Source of the DNA: Rossellomorea aquimaris
GTDB lineage: Bacteria; Bacillota; Bacilli; Bacillales; Bacillaceae_B
Direction of reading: 5' to 3'
DNA: 64,000 nt
Assembly: GCF_020172085.1 (NCBI RefSeq)
Contig: NZ_JAIVAT010000003.1
Coordinates: forward strand, 806,001 to 870,000
Below are positions 1-7,756 of this stretch, in pieces. Both the position numbers and the translations under genes were made by a program. The stretch's first letter is position 1. Every line of letters starts with the position of its first letter. The notes beneath the pieces were generated by a model. It had not been told where the DNA came from and searched no databases. It worked only from the letters and a program-made list of their open reading frames with translations.

Positions 1-35
1 AGATTTATAACTATGACAGATGGGGGGAATCACAC

Positions 36-266
36 ATGTCCAAGAAAAAGAAACAAGAAGCAGAGTTGACGCTAAAGAACTCAATCAGCGGAGACCTCTT
101 CGAACAATTAAAAGAAAAGAAAGCAGAGCTTGAAAAAGTAGAGTCGGTGAAAAAGGAAGAAGAGCGCCTCAGGAAAATAGAAGAGAAAAAACAGCGCGAG
201 AAAAATAAGAGCTTTGAAGAGCTGTTAAATGAAAGCAATATGAATTGGAAGAATTTCAAAGATTAA
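36..266 (+). CDS. yqkE: YqkE family small charged protein (DUF3886)
   Basis: A 76-residue, very hydrophilic protein, rich in Lys and Glu, with no signal peptide or membrane segment. Residues ~15-60 have the heptad-like charge pattern of a coiled coil. It matches my memory of B. subtilis YqkE, a protein of unknown function that sits next to yqkF as it does here. The ATG has a strong GGGGGG-type ribosome binding site 8 bases upstream. Its stop codon shares a base with the start of the GrpB gene, so the two are probably translationally coupled. No function can be assigned. Confidence 0.85.
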   Translation: MSKKKKQEAELTLKNSISGDLFEQLKEKKAELEKVESVKKEEERLRKIEEKKQREKNKSFEELLNESNMNWKNFKD

Positions 267-793
267 TGAGAGATGTAAACGTAGTACCTCATCAAGGTGA
301 CTGGAAAACGAAATTTGAAAAAGAGAAACGGAGTCTGAGTAACCTTCTTCCTGACGCAACCATCCACCATATAGGTTCCACTTCTGTACCCGGTTTAGCC
401 GCTAAACCAATCATAGACATATTAATTGAAGTTCCTGGTTTGGAAAGCATTGACGACCGGATAAAAGAATTCAATCAACTGGATTTCGTGGGGAAAGGGG
501 AGAACGGCATCCCTAACCGCCGCTTTTTCTATAAGGGAGAAGGGAATGACAGAGCTGTACATCTTCATATTTTCCCTTATGGAATACAACATGTGATCAG
601 GCACTTGGCATTCCGCGATTATTTAAGAGAACATGACGGAGAAGCACGACGATATGGTGAACTAAAATCAAGTCTTGCGAAGAAATTTCCACATGATATA
701 GAAGGATATATCCATGGGAAAGACCAATTTGTAAAGGACTTGGAGCGAAAAGCGTTGAATTGGTATGAAAAAAATAAGCGGGCAGGGAAGTAA
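266..793 (+). CDS. GrpB family protein (nucleotidyltransferase fold)
   Basis: A cytosolic protein of the GrpB/UPF0157 family, which has the nucleotidyltransferase superfamily fold; the substrate is unknown. The family signature GSTSVPGLAAKPIIDI lies at residues ~37-52 and contains the Gly-Ser and Asp of the nucleotidyltransferase active site; conserved HLHIFPYG follows near residue 100. I place the start at the ATG overlapping the yqkE stop codon (TAATG), which gives 175 aa; an in-frame TTG 21 bases upstream is possible. Neither has a clear ribosome binding site, consistent with coupling to yqkE. A bidirectional terminator overlaps the 3' end. Confidence 0.85.
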   Translation: MRDVNVVPHQGDWKTKFEKEKRSLSNLLPDATIHHIGSTSVPGLAAKPIIDILIEVPGLESIDDRIKEFNQLDFVGKGENGIPNRRFFYKGEGNDRAVHLHIFPYGIQHVIRHLAFRDYLREHDGEARRYGELKSSLAKKFPHDIEGYIHGKDQFVKDLERKALNWYEKNKRAGK

Positions 794-817
794 GAATCCC
801 TGATCCGCTTATTTTTT
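773..817. terminator. bidirectional terminator between the GrpB gene and yqkF
   Basis: AAATAAGCGG pairs with CCGCTTATTT, with an inner GGGA/TCCC stem, followed by a T-run on + and an A-rich tract upstream for the - strand. It overlaps the stop codon of the GrpB gene and ends just before the yqkF stop, so it can serve both converging genes. Confidence 0.8.
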
Positions 818-820
818 CAT

Positions 821-1744
821 TCAATCTCTGTGCTGTTCATACCGTGATAATTTTGTTAATTGTTTAAGCATCTCAAGCTCTTCAGAGGATAAAGGCGCTG
901 AAGTAACAGCATCGATATTCTCCTGGAGCTGTTGAACAGAACTTGCCCCCGGGATCACGGCAGCCACCGTATCGTGGGAGAGGTTGTATTGAAGGGCCAG
1001 TTCATTCATGGAACGATTGTCTCCCAATTTCCTATGAATGGACTCGATTGTTTCTTGAAGCTCTTGATAAGAATAGTCCAGATAGCCATTCTCTTTCATT
1101 TTTGCAGAAGCTTTGGCAAGCATCTTTTCAGAAAGAAGACCTTTTGCCAACGGCCCCCTGGCCACGATACTCACTTTATTTTCATCCAGAAGGTCCATCC
1201 ATTCTTCCGGGCGGCGATCGAGTAAGCTGTACTGCATCATCACGCTCTCAATGGAGGCTGAACGCAAGAAACGCTTAATGACATTCGGCCGAATGGAAGA
1301 AATGCCATAATAGCGTATAAGTCCTTCTGTCTTTAATTCTTCAAATGCCTCAATTGTTTCTTCAAAGTGATCTTCAATTGTACCACCGTGTAGCTGATAA
1401 AGGTAGATATAATCCACGTTAAGGCGTGATAAGCTGTCCTTCACGGCCGTCTTGATATAGGACTTGGAAGGGTCCCAACGCCAGCCATCCTTCACATCAT
1501 TCCAGCGGTTCCCCACTTTTGTGGCCAGGATGATGTCGTCCCGGACTTCATGTATGGCTTTTCCGACCATTTCTTCGTTTTGACCAAAGTCATATAAATC
1601 AGCAGTATCAAGATAGTTGATTCCATTCTCTATAGCGTGGTGCACAATTTCTTTGGCAGCTCTCTCTTCGGTGCCAAGGGACATGCAACCAAGTCCCATC
1701 TTTGATACATGTAAATCGGAGTTTCCAATTTGTCTTTTTTCCAT
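821..1744 (-). CDS. yqkF: aldo/keto reductase YqkF
   Basis: A 307-aa NADPH-dependent oxidoreductase of the aldo/keto reductase superfamily (TIM barrel), with unknown physiological substrate. Near the N terminus GLGCMSLGTE is followed by the catalytic Asp/Tyr motif NYLDTADLYD, the Lys in ILATKVGNRW and the His in YLYQLHGGT. Close over its full length to B. subtilis YqkF and next to yqkE as there. The ATG has an AAAGGA ribosome binding site. It is transcribed towards the GrpB gene and probably alone. Confidence 0.93.
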   Translation of the reverse strand: MEKRQIGNSDLHVSKMGLGCMSLGTEERAAKEIVHHAIENGINYLDTADLYDFGQNEEMVGKAIHEVRDDIILATKVGNRWNDVKDGWRWDPSKSYIKTAVKDSLSRLNVDYIYLYQLHGGTIEDHFEETIEAFEELKTEGLIRYYGISSIRPNVIKRFLRSASIESVMMQYSLLDRRPEEWMDLLDENKVSIVARGPLAKGLLSEKMLAKASAKMKENGYLDYSYQELQETIESIHRKLGDNRSMNELALQYNLSHDTVAAVIPGASSVQQLQENIDAVTSAPLSSEELEMLKQLTKLSRYEQHRD

Positions 1745-1824
1745 TGTATCCGTCCTTTCGGGATTAGCACTTCTCTATTATATTAACGAAAGTGGGGACG
1801 AATAAACAAAGAAAACGAACGGAA

Positions 1825-1950
1825 TCAACGATTGGATTCAATCCATTCCTTCACTGTGGAGAAATGTTGACTGTATTGCTTCAACTTTGCCTTGATTTCC
1901 CATGCTTTGCCTACAAGAATGATCCGGTCTTTTTCAGCAATCACCTTCAA
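1825..1950 (-). CDS. mciZ: MciZ, mother-cell inhibitor of FtsZ
   Basis: A 41-aa peptide starting at TTG with a GAGGTG ribosome binding site ~8 bases upstream. The central block ILVGKAWEIKAKLKQY is almost the same as B. subtilis MciZ, a 40-aa peptide that caps FtsZ filaments and blocks Z-ring formation in the mother cell after asymmetric division. The location between yqkF and nudF, antisense to nudF's direction, also matches B. subtilis. A perfect sigma-E -10 element (CATACATT) lies ~35 bases upstream on the same strand, as expected for a mother-cell gene. Its length makes it easy to miss in automatic annotation. Confidence 0.9.
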   Translation of the reverse strand: MKVIAEKDRIILVGKAWEIKAKLKQYSQHFSTVKEWIESNR

Positions 1951-1986
1951 GGGTTTTCACCTCGATCCTCAGATGGGATATGGTAA

Positions 1987-1994
1987 AATGTATG
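1987..1994 (-). promoter_or_regulatory. sigma-E -10 element for mciZ
   Basis: On the minus strand this reads CATACATT, an exact match to the sigma-E -10 consensus CATACANT, 36 bases before the mciZ start codon. I could not find a good -35 (KMATATT) at 13-15 bases, so the promoter is supported mainly by the -10 and by the known sigma-E control of mciZ. It lies in the gap shared with the divergent nudF. Confidence 0.5.
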
Positions 1995-2031
1995 AGGACA
2001 AGGTCAATGAAAGAACAAGGAGAGTTGAATG

Positions 2032-2580
2032 ATGAGAAAATTCGAAGAAAAAACAATCACAACAGAAACGATCTATCAAGGAAAAATCATTGATCTACAG
2101 GTGGATGAAGTAGAGCTTCCAAATGGGAAGACATCTAAGCGGGAACTGATCAAGCATCCCGGGGCTGTGGCGGTTATAGCGTTAACACCGGAAGGGAAAA
2201 TGGTGATGGTGGAGCAGTATCGGAAAGCGCTGGAGAAATCCATCGTCGAGATACCGGCAGGAAAACTTGAGCCGGGGGAAGAGCCGGATAAAACCGCCAT
2301 ACGAGAGTTGGAGGAAGAAACGGGATATGGCTGTGAGCAACTGGAGCATCTGATTTCGTTTTACACGTCTCCAGGGTTTGCTGATGAGCTGGTTCATTTG
2401 TATGTCGCTCACGATATTTACCCGATTCAGGAACCTAAAGAAACGGATGAAGATGAATTTGTTGAGTTGATTGAAGTGACAGTAGAGGAAGCACTGCAGC
2501 TAATCAAGGAACAAAGAATATATGATGCGAAAACGGCTTATGCGGTTCAGTATCTGCAATTTCAGAAGCTGATGAGATAA
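2032..2580 (+). CDS. nudF: ADP-ribose pyrophosphatase (Nudix hydrolase)
   Basis: Hydrolyses ADP-ribose to AMP and ribose-5-phosphate in the cytosol. The Nudix box is complete: G at GKLEPGEEP, then RELEEETGY carrying the metal-binding Glu residues (residues ~79-101). Size (182 aa) and sequence match B. subtilis NudF (YqkG). The first of two adjacent ATG codons (2029) is only 4 bases from the AAGGAGAG ribosome binding site; the second (2032) is at 7 bases and matches the family N terminus (M-x-x-x-EEKT), so I use it. Confidence 0.93.
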   Translation: MRKFEEKTITTETIYQGKIIDLQVDEVELPNGKTSKRELIKHPGAVAVIALTPEGKMVMVEQYRKALEKSIVEIPAGKLEPGEEPDKTAIRELEEETGYGCEQLEHLISFYTSPGFADELVHLYVAHDIYPIQEPKETDEDEFVELIEVTVEEALQLIKEQRIYDAKTAYAVQYLQFQKLMR

Positions 2581-2597
2581 GAGGGAATGGTATTGGA

Positions 2598-2632
2598 AGT
2601 CAGGCTCCGTTTGAGAAGGGGTCTGGCTTTTG
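2598..2632 (+). terminator. probable terminator after nudF
   Basis: AGTCAGGCTCC can pair with GGGGTCTGGCT, allowing G-U pairs, around an 8-base loop, followed by TTTTG. The T-run is short, so the call is moderate. Confidence 0.5.
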
Positions 2633-2657
2633 AGTGGAAATGGTTTAAAATGGTAAA

Positions 2658-2767
2658 TGACGCAAAAAATAAAAAAACGACGCAAATACGCCTGGTTTTG
2701 ACGCAAATAATTAAATAATGACGCAATTAATATGGAAAATGACGCAATAAATAGTATAACGACGCAA
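2658..2767. repeat. helically phased GACGCAA array, six copies at 20/21 bp
   Basis: The core YGACGCAA occurs at 2658, 2678, 2699, 2719, 2740 and 2760, i.e. spacings 20, 21, 20, 21, 20. The core is usually followed by A/T and AATTA-like sequence, and the ~12-bp spacers are AT-rich but unrelated to each other. It occupies the 442-bp gap between the convergent nudF and GNAT genes. The same core with the same spacing occurs again at 10013-10121. The rest of this gap (to 3022) holds nothing I can identify; an ORF read across the array on the minus strand has no family resemblance. Confidence 0.85.
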
Positions 2768-3022
2768 TTAAGACTTCCTACACGGCTATTTAGGAGCAAC
2801 TTACCCCTCACATAAAAGCATAACTCTATCAATCTTCTATACTCGTCTGATAAAAGCCCTTAAATAACTGTTTTTTACTTCAAATACAAATAAAATGACA
2901 AATTTTAAGAAAGAGAGAGATTAATCAGATATTCACAAGCACTGTCATATCCTCAATCCCCCAAATATGCAGCATCCACCACACCCAGGCCAGTCAAAAA
3001 CCGGCCTGAATATTTGCAGATA

Positions 3023-3604
3023 TCAAATCTCAATGAGATCATCAGGAATAAGAGAGTACACACATGTATCACGTCCATCGATCCCGTTCTCATCAAGATG
3101 ATCATGCCTTAAAATCCCCTCATGCTTGAACCCCAGCCGCTCAGGCACCCTCCGCGAAGCAGTATTCCTCTCATCGCAGCGAATCTCCACCCGCTTGCAG
3201 GAAAGATCATGCAGGGCGAAACGGGTCAGCGCTTTCACGGCTTCCACGATATATCCTTTTTTCGTATGCTTGGTATGTAGCCAGTACCCGATTTCCACTT
3301 TAGGCACATCCCAATCGATGCGGTGTAACCCGGTGGACCCGATGAATTCATCCGTTTCTTTGAGGTAAATATGTAGTCGGATGTCGGCCTTTTTAATGAA
3401 TTCAGCATAAGAATCCCGGACCCCGGCCTCCACCTCTTCAAGGGTTTGTTCCTTCCGCGCAAAGGGAAGCCACGGCTTTAATTCGTTCCTTGATTCAGAA
3501 ATCGCCTTGAAAACGTCTGGCCCGTCACCAGGCATACACGGCCGGATATAAAGGCGTGAAGTTTCAATCCTTGTGGGAAATTCGATTAAGTTGGGTGAAT
3601 TCAT
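3023..3604 (-). CDS. GNAT family N-acetyltransferase (RimJ/RimL type)
   Basis: A 193-aa acetyl-CoA-dependent N-acetyltransferase resembling ribosomal-protein serine acetyltransferases (RimL/YdaF group); the real substrate cannot be inferred. It starts with the family pattern RLYIRPCMPGDGPDV, has the DEFIGSTGLHRID strand and the acetyl-CoA loop region GYWLHTKHTKKGY. An in-frame TTG upstream would place the GGAGGA ribosome binding site inside the gene, so the ATG at 3604 (7 bases after that site) is the start. No operon partner. Confidence 0.85.
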   Translation of the reverse strand: MNSPNLIEFPTRIETSRLYIRPCMPGDGPDVFKAISESRNELKPWLPFARKEQTLEEVEAGVRDSYAEFIKKADIRLHIYLKETDEFIGSTGLHRIDWDVPKVEIGYWLHTKHTKKGYIVEAVKALTRFALHDLSCKRVEIRCDERNTASRRVPERLGFKHEGILRHDHLDENGIDGRDTCVYSLIPDDLIEI

Positions 3605-3669
3605 ATTTTCTTCCTCCAATACAGGTTTCTATGATTATACGTTTATCTGTATGGAAGTTCAATAGAATA

Positions 3670-3698
3670 GAATAAACGTGTCCCGCCTTACATATAGA
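3670..3698 (+). promoter_or_regulatory. candidate sigma-E promoter for spoIIM
   Basis: GAATAAA (5 of 7 to KMATATT) is followed after 14 bases by CATATAGA (close to CATACANT), ~30 bases before the spoIIM start. In B. subtilis spoIIM is sigma-E dependent. The -35 match is modest. Confidence 0.4.
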
Positions 3699-3729
3699 TT
3701 AGTAATCGATATCTAGGAGGAGCACTGTG

Positions 3730-4383
3730 ATGCGTAAAAAAATATCAAATTCAAATCCACTCGTCCAACATGTACAAACACATTCCTCAATCTATTTATT
3801 TATCATTACATTGTTTTTAATGGGGATCATTTTTGGTGCCATTGTCGTTAATTCCCTGTCATTTGCCCAAAAAGAGGACCTGTATTTCTATTTGAGTAAG
3901 TTTTTCAGTGAAATGGAAGATGGGAGTATGACGTCGGCAGAAGAGCTTTTCCGTCAGAGCTTCCTTCATAATGTGAAGTATCTCGGCTTGATGTGGCTGC
4001 TCGGAATCTCGATCATCGGACTTCCGCTCATCTTCGTCTTGTTATTTATGAAAGGTGTCGTGGTCGGTTTTTCAGTCGGGTTCTTAGTGAATCAAATGGG
4101 ATGGAGCGGATTTTTATTATCATTTGTCAGTGTGCTGCCGCAGAATATTATCATCATTCCTGCATTCATCTTCATCGGGGCGATCAGCGCAAGTTTCTCC
4201 CTTACATTGATCCGAAAGATCTTTATGAGGCAAACATCGTCCATGCAATTCCAGATGATCCCGTTCTTATCCAGGTATGTTATTTTCATGGTGATGGCCA
4301 TCGCGATTGTTACTGTCGCCGCAAGCATCGAAGCCTATCTCTCTCCTAATTTAATGGAAGCTGTCATATCCAGAATAAAATAA
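3730..4383 (+). CDS. spoIIM: stage II sporulation protein M
   Basis: Polytopic membrane protein of the SpoIID-SpoIIM-SpoIIP (DMP) complex that degrades septal peptidoglycan and drives engulfment of the forespore; SpoIIM recruits the other two. About 217 aa with hydrophobic segments near residues 20-40, 85-115, 120-150 and 180-205, as expected for a five-helix SpoIIM family protein (DUF95). AGGAGG lies 6 bases before a GTG and 9 before the adjacent ATG; I use the ATG. It stands directly upstream of fur as in B. subtilis. Confidence 0.93.
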   Translation: MRKKISNSNPLVQHVQTHSSIYLFIITLFLMGIIFGAIVVNSLSFAQKEDLYFYLSKFFSEMEDGSMTSAEELFRQSFLHNVKYLGLMWLLGISIIGLPLIFVLLFMKGVVVGFSVGFLVNQMGWSGFLLSFVSVLPQNIIIIPAFIFIGAISASFSLTLIRKIFMRQTSSMQFQMIPFLSRYVIFMVMAIAIVTVAASIEAYLSPNLMEAVISRIK

Positions 4384-4396
4384 AGTTATTATTAAA

Positions 4397-4411
4397 TGAT
4401 AATCATTTCAA
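4397..4411 (+). promoter_or_regulatory. Fur-box-like half-palindrome upstream of fur
   Basis: TGATAATCATTTCAA has one perfect 7-base Fur half-site (TGATAAT) and a degraded second half (ATTTCAA for ATTATCA). It lies ~40 bases upstream of the fur -35 and could mediate feedback; this is suggestive only. Confidence 0.35.
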
Positions 4412-4419
4412 TTAGTTAA

Positions 4420-4434
4420 TTATAATAATTTTAT
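4420..4434 (+). promoter_or_regulatory. PerR-box-like site at the fur promoter
   Basis: TTATAATAATTTTAT matches the PerR box TTATAATNATTATAA at 12 of the 14 defined positions and abuts the -35 element. Repression of fur by PerR is established in B. subtilis, so the position makes sense. Confidence 0.5.
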
Positions 4435-4435
4435 T

Positions 4436-4463
4436 TTGCTTATTCCTCCCTTTTTGATATAAT
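4436..4463 (+). promoter_or_regulatory. sigma-A promoter of fur
   Basis: TTGCTT (-35) and TATAAT (-10) with a 16-bp spacer, 31 bases before the fur ATG. Confidence 0.65.
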
Positions 4464-4494
4464 AGTAAAGACATTGACGAGGGAGGAGAGGACT

Positions 4495-4953
4495 ATGGAA
4501 AGCCGCATTGAACGAATAAAAAAACAGCTTCATTCTGCCAGCTATAAGCTTACGCCACAGCGGGAAGCAACGGTACGCGTGTTACTAGAACATGAAGAAG
4601 ATCACCTCAGCGCCGAAGATGTATACCTCCTCGTTAAGGAAAAATCTCCGGAAATTGGACTGGCAACCGTATATCGTACATTGGAATTGCTGTCTGAACT
4701 AAAAATTGTGGATAAGATCAATTTTGGCGATGGTGTATCACGCTATGATCTCAGGCAAGAAGGGGCAGCCCACTTCCATCACCATTTGGTGTGCATTGAA
4801 TGTGGAGCGGTTGATGAAATTCAAGAAGATCTCTTAGAAGATGTAGAAGCGATTGTTGAAAGAGACTGGAAGTTTAAAATAAAAGATCACCGACTCACCT
4901 TTCACGGCATTTGTTCCAGATGCCAGGATAAAGAAGAGGACCATGAAGAATAA
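4495..4953 (+). CDS. fur: ferric uptake regulator Fur
   Basis: Iron-responsive repressor of iron uptake genes. The 152-aa protein is nearly collinear with B. subtilis Fur: winged-helix domain (KLTPQREATVRVLLE; recognition helix in ATVYRTLELL), then the dimerisation domain with HFHHHLVC metal ligands and two structural zinc Cys pairs (CIEC and CSRC). An upstream TTG would make the GGGAGG ribosome binding site coding, so the ATG at 4495 is the start. Its own promoter carries a PerR-like and a Fur-like site. It is followed by a terminator and then yqzK-xerD. Confidence 0.96.
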   Translation: MESRIERIKKQLHSASYKLTPQREATVRVLLEHEEDHLSAEDVYLLVKEKSPEIGLATVYRTLELLSELKIVDKINFGDGVSRYDLRQEGAAHFHHHLVCIECGAVDEIQEDLLEDVEAIVERDWKFKIKDHRLTFHGICSRCQDKEEDHEE

Positions 4954-4965
4954 GATGAAGCCCGA

Positions 4966-5034
4966 AAGCCTTAAAGACCTCTGTGTTGTTTCTTAATTGG
5001 AAGCATCCCATACATATTCTTTAAGGCTTTTTTT
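4966..5034 (+). terminator. terminator after fur
   Basis: AAAGCCTTAAAGA and CTTTAAGGCTTT form a long stem around a ~45-base loop, followed by seven T. The large loop is unusual but the stem and T-run are clear. Confidence 0.65.
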
Positions 5035-5148
5035 CATACCCATATAGAATTTTTTACAGTTTCTGATTCCATTAGGTATAAAACGCTTGAAAACCGTCAT
5101 AGCTTGTATTAATAAGCGTTAGTACCAGCGAATATGGAGGACGACAGG

Positions 5149-5376
5149 ATGTTTAAAGGGGTTCAATTGGTATGGCAGACCATAAAGGTATTTATATTAT
5201 TTACGGGATCAACGATTTTGTTCTACTATGGTATCATGTGGATAAGTGAAGAATACGAAGGCTATCACAGATATGATGAGCCCGAGGGAGCAGCAGTAAA
5301 AGTATATTCTTCCGTGACAGATGAAGAAAACCATTGGTATGACCGATTATTATTTTTCTATATGAACGGGGAGTAA
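5149..5376 (+). CDS. yqzK: YqzK, DUF4227 small membrane protein
   Basis: A 75-aa protein with one N-terminal membrane segment (residues ~10-30), then the conserved EEYEGYHRYDEPEGAAVKV stretch outside it. It resembles B. subtilis YqzK, located between fur and xerD as here; function unknown. An ATG at 5134 would include the GGAGG ribosome binding site; the ATG at 5149 lies 8 bases after it and is preferred. xerD begins 6 bases after its stop, so the pair is likely co-transcribed. Confidence 0.8.
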   Translation: MFKGVQLVWQTIKVFILFTGSTILFYYGIMWISEEYEGYHRYDEPEGAAVKVYSSVTDEENHWYDRLLFFYMNGE

Positions 5377-5382
5377 TGCAGT

Positions 5383-6276
5383 GTGGAAGACCATATACAA
5401 GATTTCATGCACTTTTTAATTGTAGAAAAAGGGCTTGCCAAGAATACGATCGATTCGTATCAGCGAGATTTAAAGAATTATGCGCTATATTTAACGAAGG
5501 TTGAGGAAGTGGCTGAACTGAACGCCGTTTCAAGGGTGAATATCCTCCAGTTTCTCGGTCATCTGAAAAACCAGGGGAAGTCCTCGAAAACCGTCGCACG
5601 GCATGTAGCATCCATCCGATCCTTTCATCAGTTCCTCTTGAGGGAAAAGGCGACGGAACAGGATCCTACTGTACATATTGAGACGCCGAAAACCGAAAGG
5701 ACACTTCCTAAGATTTTAAGTATCGCCGAAGTGGAGGCTTTACTTGAAGCACCTGAAGAATCGACCCCTTTAGGGATGAGGGATAAAGCCATGCTTGAAA
5801 TCCTTTATGCGACAGGGATACGGGTAAGTGAGCTCATCCAGCTGAAGTTGGATGATGTCCATTTGACGATGGGATTTGTACGGTGCATCGGGAAAGGAAA
5901 CAAAGAGCGGATCATCCCGATCGGACAGACGGCCATGAATGTTCTGGAGAAATATTTGGGGGATGCCCGGCTGAAATTACGGAGCAAGAAACACCGTGAT
6001 GATCATTTGTTCCTGAATCATCATGGTAAAGGTCTTACAAGGCAAGGCTTCTGGAAGAATTTAAAGGCACTTGCCAAGAAAGCCAATATCGAGAAAGATT
6101 TGACGCCTCATACACTTCGCCATTCTTTCGCCACTCATTTACTTGAGAATGGGGCAGATCTGCGGGCAGTACAGGAAATGCTTGGTCATGCAGACATTTC
6201 TACCACTCAAATCTATACACATGTGACGAAAACACGATTAAAGGATGTTTATTCACAATTTCATCCTAGAGCATAA
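5383..6276 (+). CDS. xerD: site-specific tyrosine recombinase XerD
   Basis: Acts with XerC (CodV in B. subtilis) at dif to resolve chromosome dimers. 297 aa: SAM-like core-binding domain (residues ~1-85) and catalytic domain with Arg in ATGIRVSEL, Lys in [19 protein letters not shown] and the distal [14 protein letters not shown] with the nucleophilic Tyr. All catalytic residues are present and the length is standard. Starts with GTG close behind yqzK. Followed by a strong terminator. Confidence 0.95.
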   Translation: MEDHIQDFMHFLIVEKGLAKNTIDSYQRDLKNYALYLTKVEEVAELNAVSRVNILQFLGHLKNQGKSSKTVARHVASIRSFHQFLLREKATEQDPTVHIETPKTERTLPKILSIAEVEALLEAPEESTPLGMRDKAMLEILYATGIRVSELIQLKLDDVHLTMGFVRCIGKGNKERIIPIGQTAMNVLEKYLGDARLKLRSKKHRDDHLFLNHHGKGLTRQGFWKNLKALAKKANIEKDLTPHTLRHSFATHLLENGADLRAVQEMLGHADISTTQIYTHVTKTRLKDVYSQFHPRA

Positions 6277-6283
6277 TAGAAGA

Positions 6284-6340
6284 TAGGGAGATCCCATAAA
6301 GAAATTACGATTCTTTAAGGGATCTCTCTTGTTTTTTTTA
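6284..6340 (+). terminator. terminator after xerD
   Basis: AGGGAGATCCCATAAAGAA pairs with TTCTTTAAGGGATCTCTCTT around a 7-base loop, followed by GTTTTTTTT. Confidence 0.85.
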
Positions 6341-6363
6341 AAAGGGAAAAGTAGAATATAGAT

Positions 6364-6377
6364 GTCAGACTTCTGAC
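6364..6377 (+). promoter_or_regulatory. palindrome upstream of drm, possible operator
   Basis: GTCAGACTTCTGAC has perfect 6-bp arms and a 2-base centre, ~110 bases upstream of the first nucleoside catabolic gene. It does not match the DeoR site I know; function unknown. Confidence 0.3.
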
Positions 6378-6485
6378 GTTAAATCCTGTCGATTGCTTCA
6401 AAGCAGTTAAGGGTAAGATACGATTGAAGGTCGAAAATGTAACCGCTTTTTTAAAAAAGGATCAATATATAGGAGGTTTACGTGA

Positions 6486-7670
6486 ATGAGTAACTATACA
6501 TACAAACGAGTTCACTTGATTGTAATGGATTCTGTCGGTATTGGTGAAGCGCCGGACGCTGATCTATTCAACGACAAGGGGGCGGACACGCTCGGTCACA
6601 TTGCTGACCATATGAACGGGTTGAACATGCCGAATATCGGAAAACTGGGACTTTCAAACATTGAAGAAATAAAGGGCATCGAAAAGGCAGTAAAGCCCCT
6701 TGCTTACTTTACAAAAATGCAGGAGGCTTCAGTCGGGAAAGATACAATGACTGGACATTGGGAAATTATGGGTCTGAATATCGATAAACCGTTCAAAACG
6801 TACCCAGATGGGTTCCCTGAAAAATTAATCCAAAGACTTGAGGCAGAAACAGGCAGAACGATTATTGGAAACAAGCCTGCGAGTGGAACTGAAATCATCG
6901 AAGAGTTGGGTAAAGAACATATGGAAACAGGGGCGTTAATTGTCTATACGTCAGCTGACCCTGTCCTGCAGATTGCTGCTCATGAAGACATCATTCCGAT
7001 TGAGGAACAATACAGGATCTGTGAGATAGCCCGTGAAATCACGAAAGAAGAGGAATATCTCGTAGGTCGTGTAATCGCTCGTCCATTTGTCGGAGAACCG
7101 GGTGCGTTTAAACGAACTTCCAATCGTCATGACTACGCGTTGAAACCTTTTAACCGTACCGTAATGAATGAACTGAAGGATTCCGGATTCGACGTGATCG
7201 CCATTGGTAAAATATCAGATATTTTCAATGGAGAAGGAGTGACTGAATCGATTCGTACAAAGCATAATATGCACGGTATGGATGGACTCATTCAATCATT
7301 CGATCAAGATTTCACAGGCTTAAGCTTCCTAAATCTTGTTGATTTTGATGCATTATACGGACATCGTCGCGATCCAGAAGGATATGGAAAAGCGCTAGAA
7401 GAGTTTGATGCACGACTGCCTGAAGTGTTTGAGAAAATGACGGAAGATGATCTTCTTATGATTACAGCCGATCACGGGAACGATCCGACTGCTCCAGGTA
7501 CGGATCACACTAGAGAGTACGTTCCCCTTCTCGTTTATTCAAAGCGTTTTGAAGAAGGGAAAGAACTGCCTATCTCTGAAACATTCGCAGATATCGGGGC
7601 AACAGTTGCTGATAACTTTAATGTGACCATGCCGAAATTCGGTAAAAGCTTCTTAACACAATTGAAATAA
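6486..7670 (+). CDS. deoB: phosphopentomutase
   Basis: Interconverts (deoxy)ribose-1-phosphate and (deoxy)ribose-5-phosphate, linking nucleoside phosphorolysis to the pentose phosphate pool (called drm in B. subtilis). 394 aa, alkaline phosphatase superfamily: metal-binding Asp in [12 protein letters not shown], phospho-accepting Thr in [10 protein letters not shown] (residues ~85-95), and C-terminal metal ligands in ADHGNDPT and [14 protein letters not shown] lies 9 bases before the ATG. First gene of a salvage cluster with punA and pdp; the 209-base gap before it has the xerD terminator and a palindrome. Confidence 0.96.
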   Translation: MSNYTYKRVHLIVMDSVGIGEAPDADLFNDKGADTLGHIADHMNGLNMPNIGKLGLSNIEEIKGIEKAVKPLAYFTKMQEASVGKDTMTGHWEIMGLNIDKPFKTYPDGFPEKLIQRLEAETGRTIIGNKPASGTEIIEELGKEHMETGALIVYTSADPVLQIAAHEDIIPIEEQYRICEIAREITKEEEYLVGRVIARPFVGEPGAFKRTSNRHDYALKPFNRTVMNELKDSGFDVIAIGKISDIFNGEGVTESIRTKHNMHGMDGLIQSFDQDFTGLSFLNLVDFDALYGHRRDPEGYGKALEEFDARLPEVFEKMTEDDLLMITADHGNDPTAPGTDHTREYVPLLVYSKRFEEGKELPISETFADIGATVADNFNVTMPKFGKSFLTQLK

Positions 7671-7756
7671 GTGATAGAAAAAATAAAACAGGAGAGGGAA
7701 GAAGCTGAAAGCCAGGGCTCATTTCCTCCTCTTTACGTTGAAAAGGAGTAATGAAG

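Noticed and set aside
2658-2767. CRISPR-like reading of the phased arrays
   Set aside because: Repeats of 8-10 bp with 11-13 bp spacers are far below CRISPR dimensions and no cas gene is present.
2500-2832. 110-codon minus-strand frame over the end of nudF and the GACGCAA array
   Set aside because: Overlaps nudF, no ribosome binding site, no family resemblance, composition of AT-rich intergenic DNA.
2986-3008. Terminator for the GNAT gene on the minus strand (CAGGCC/GGCCTG)
   Set aside because: Short 6-bp stem and no T-run on the minus strand side.
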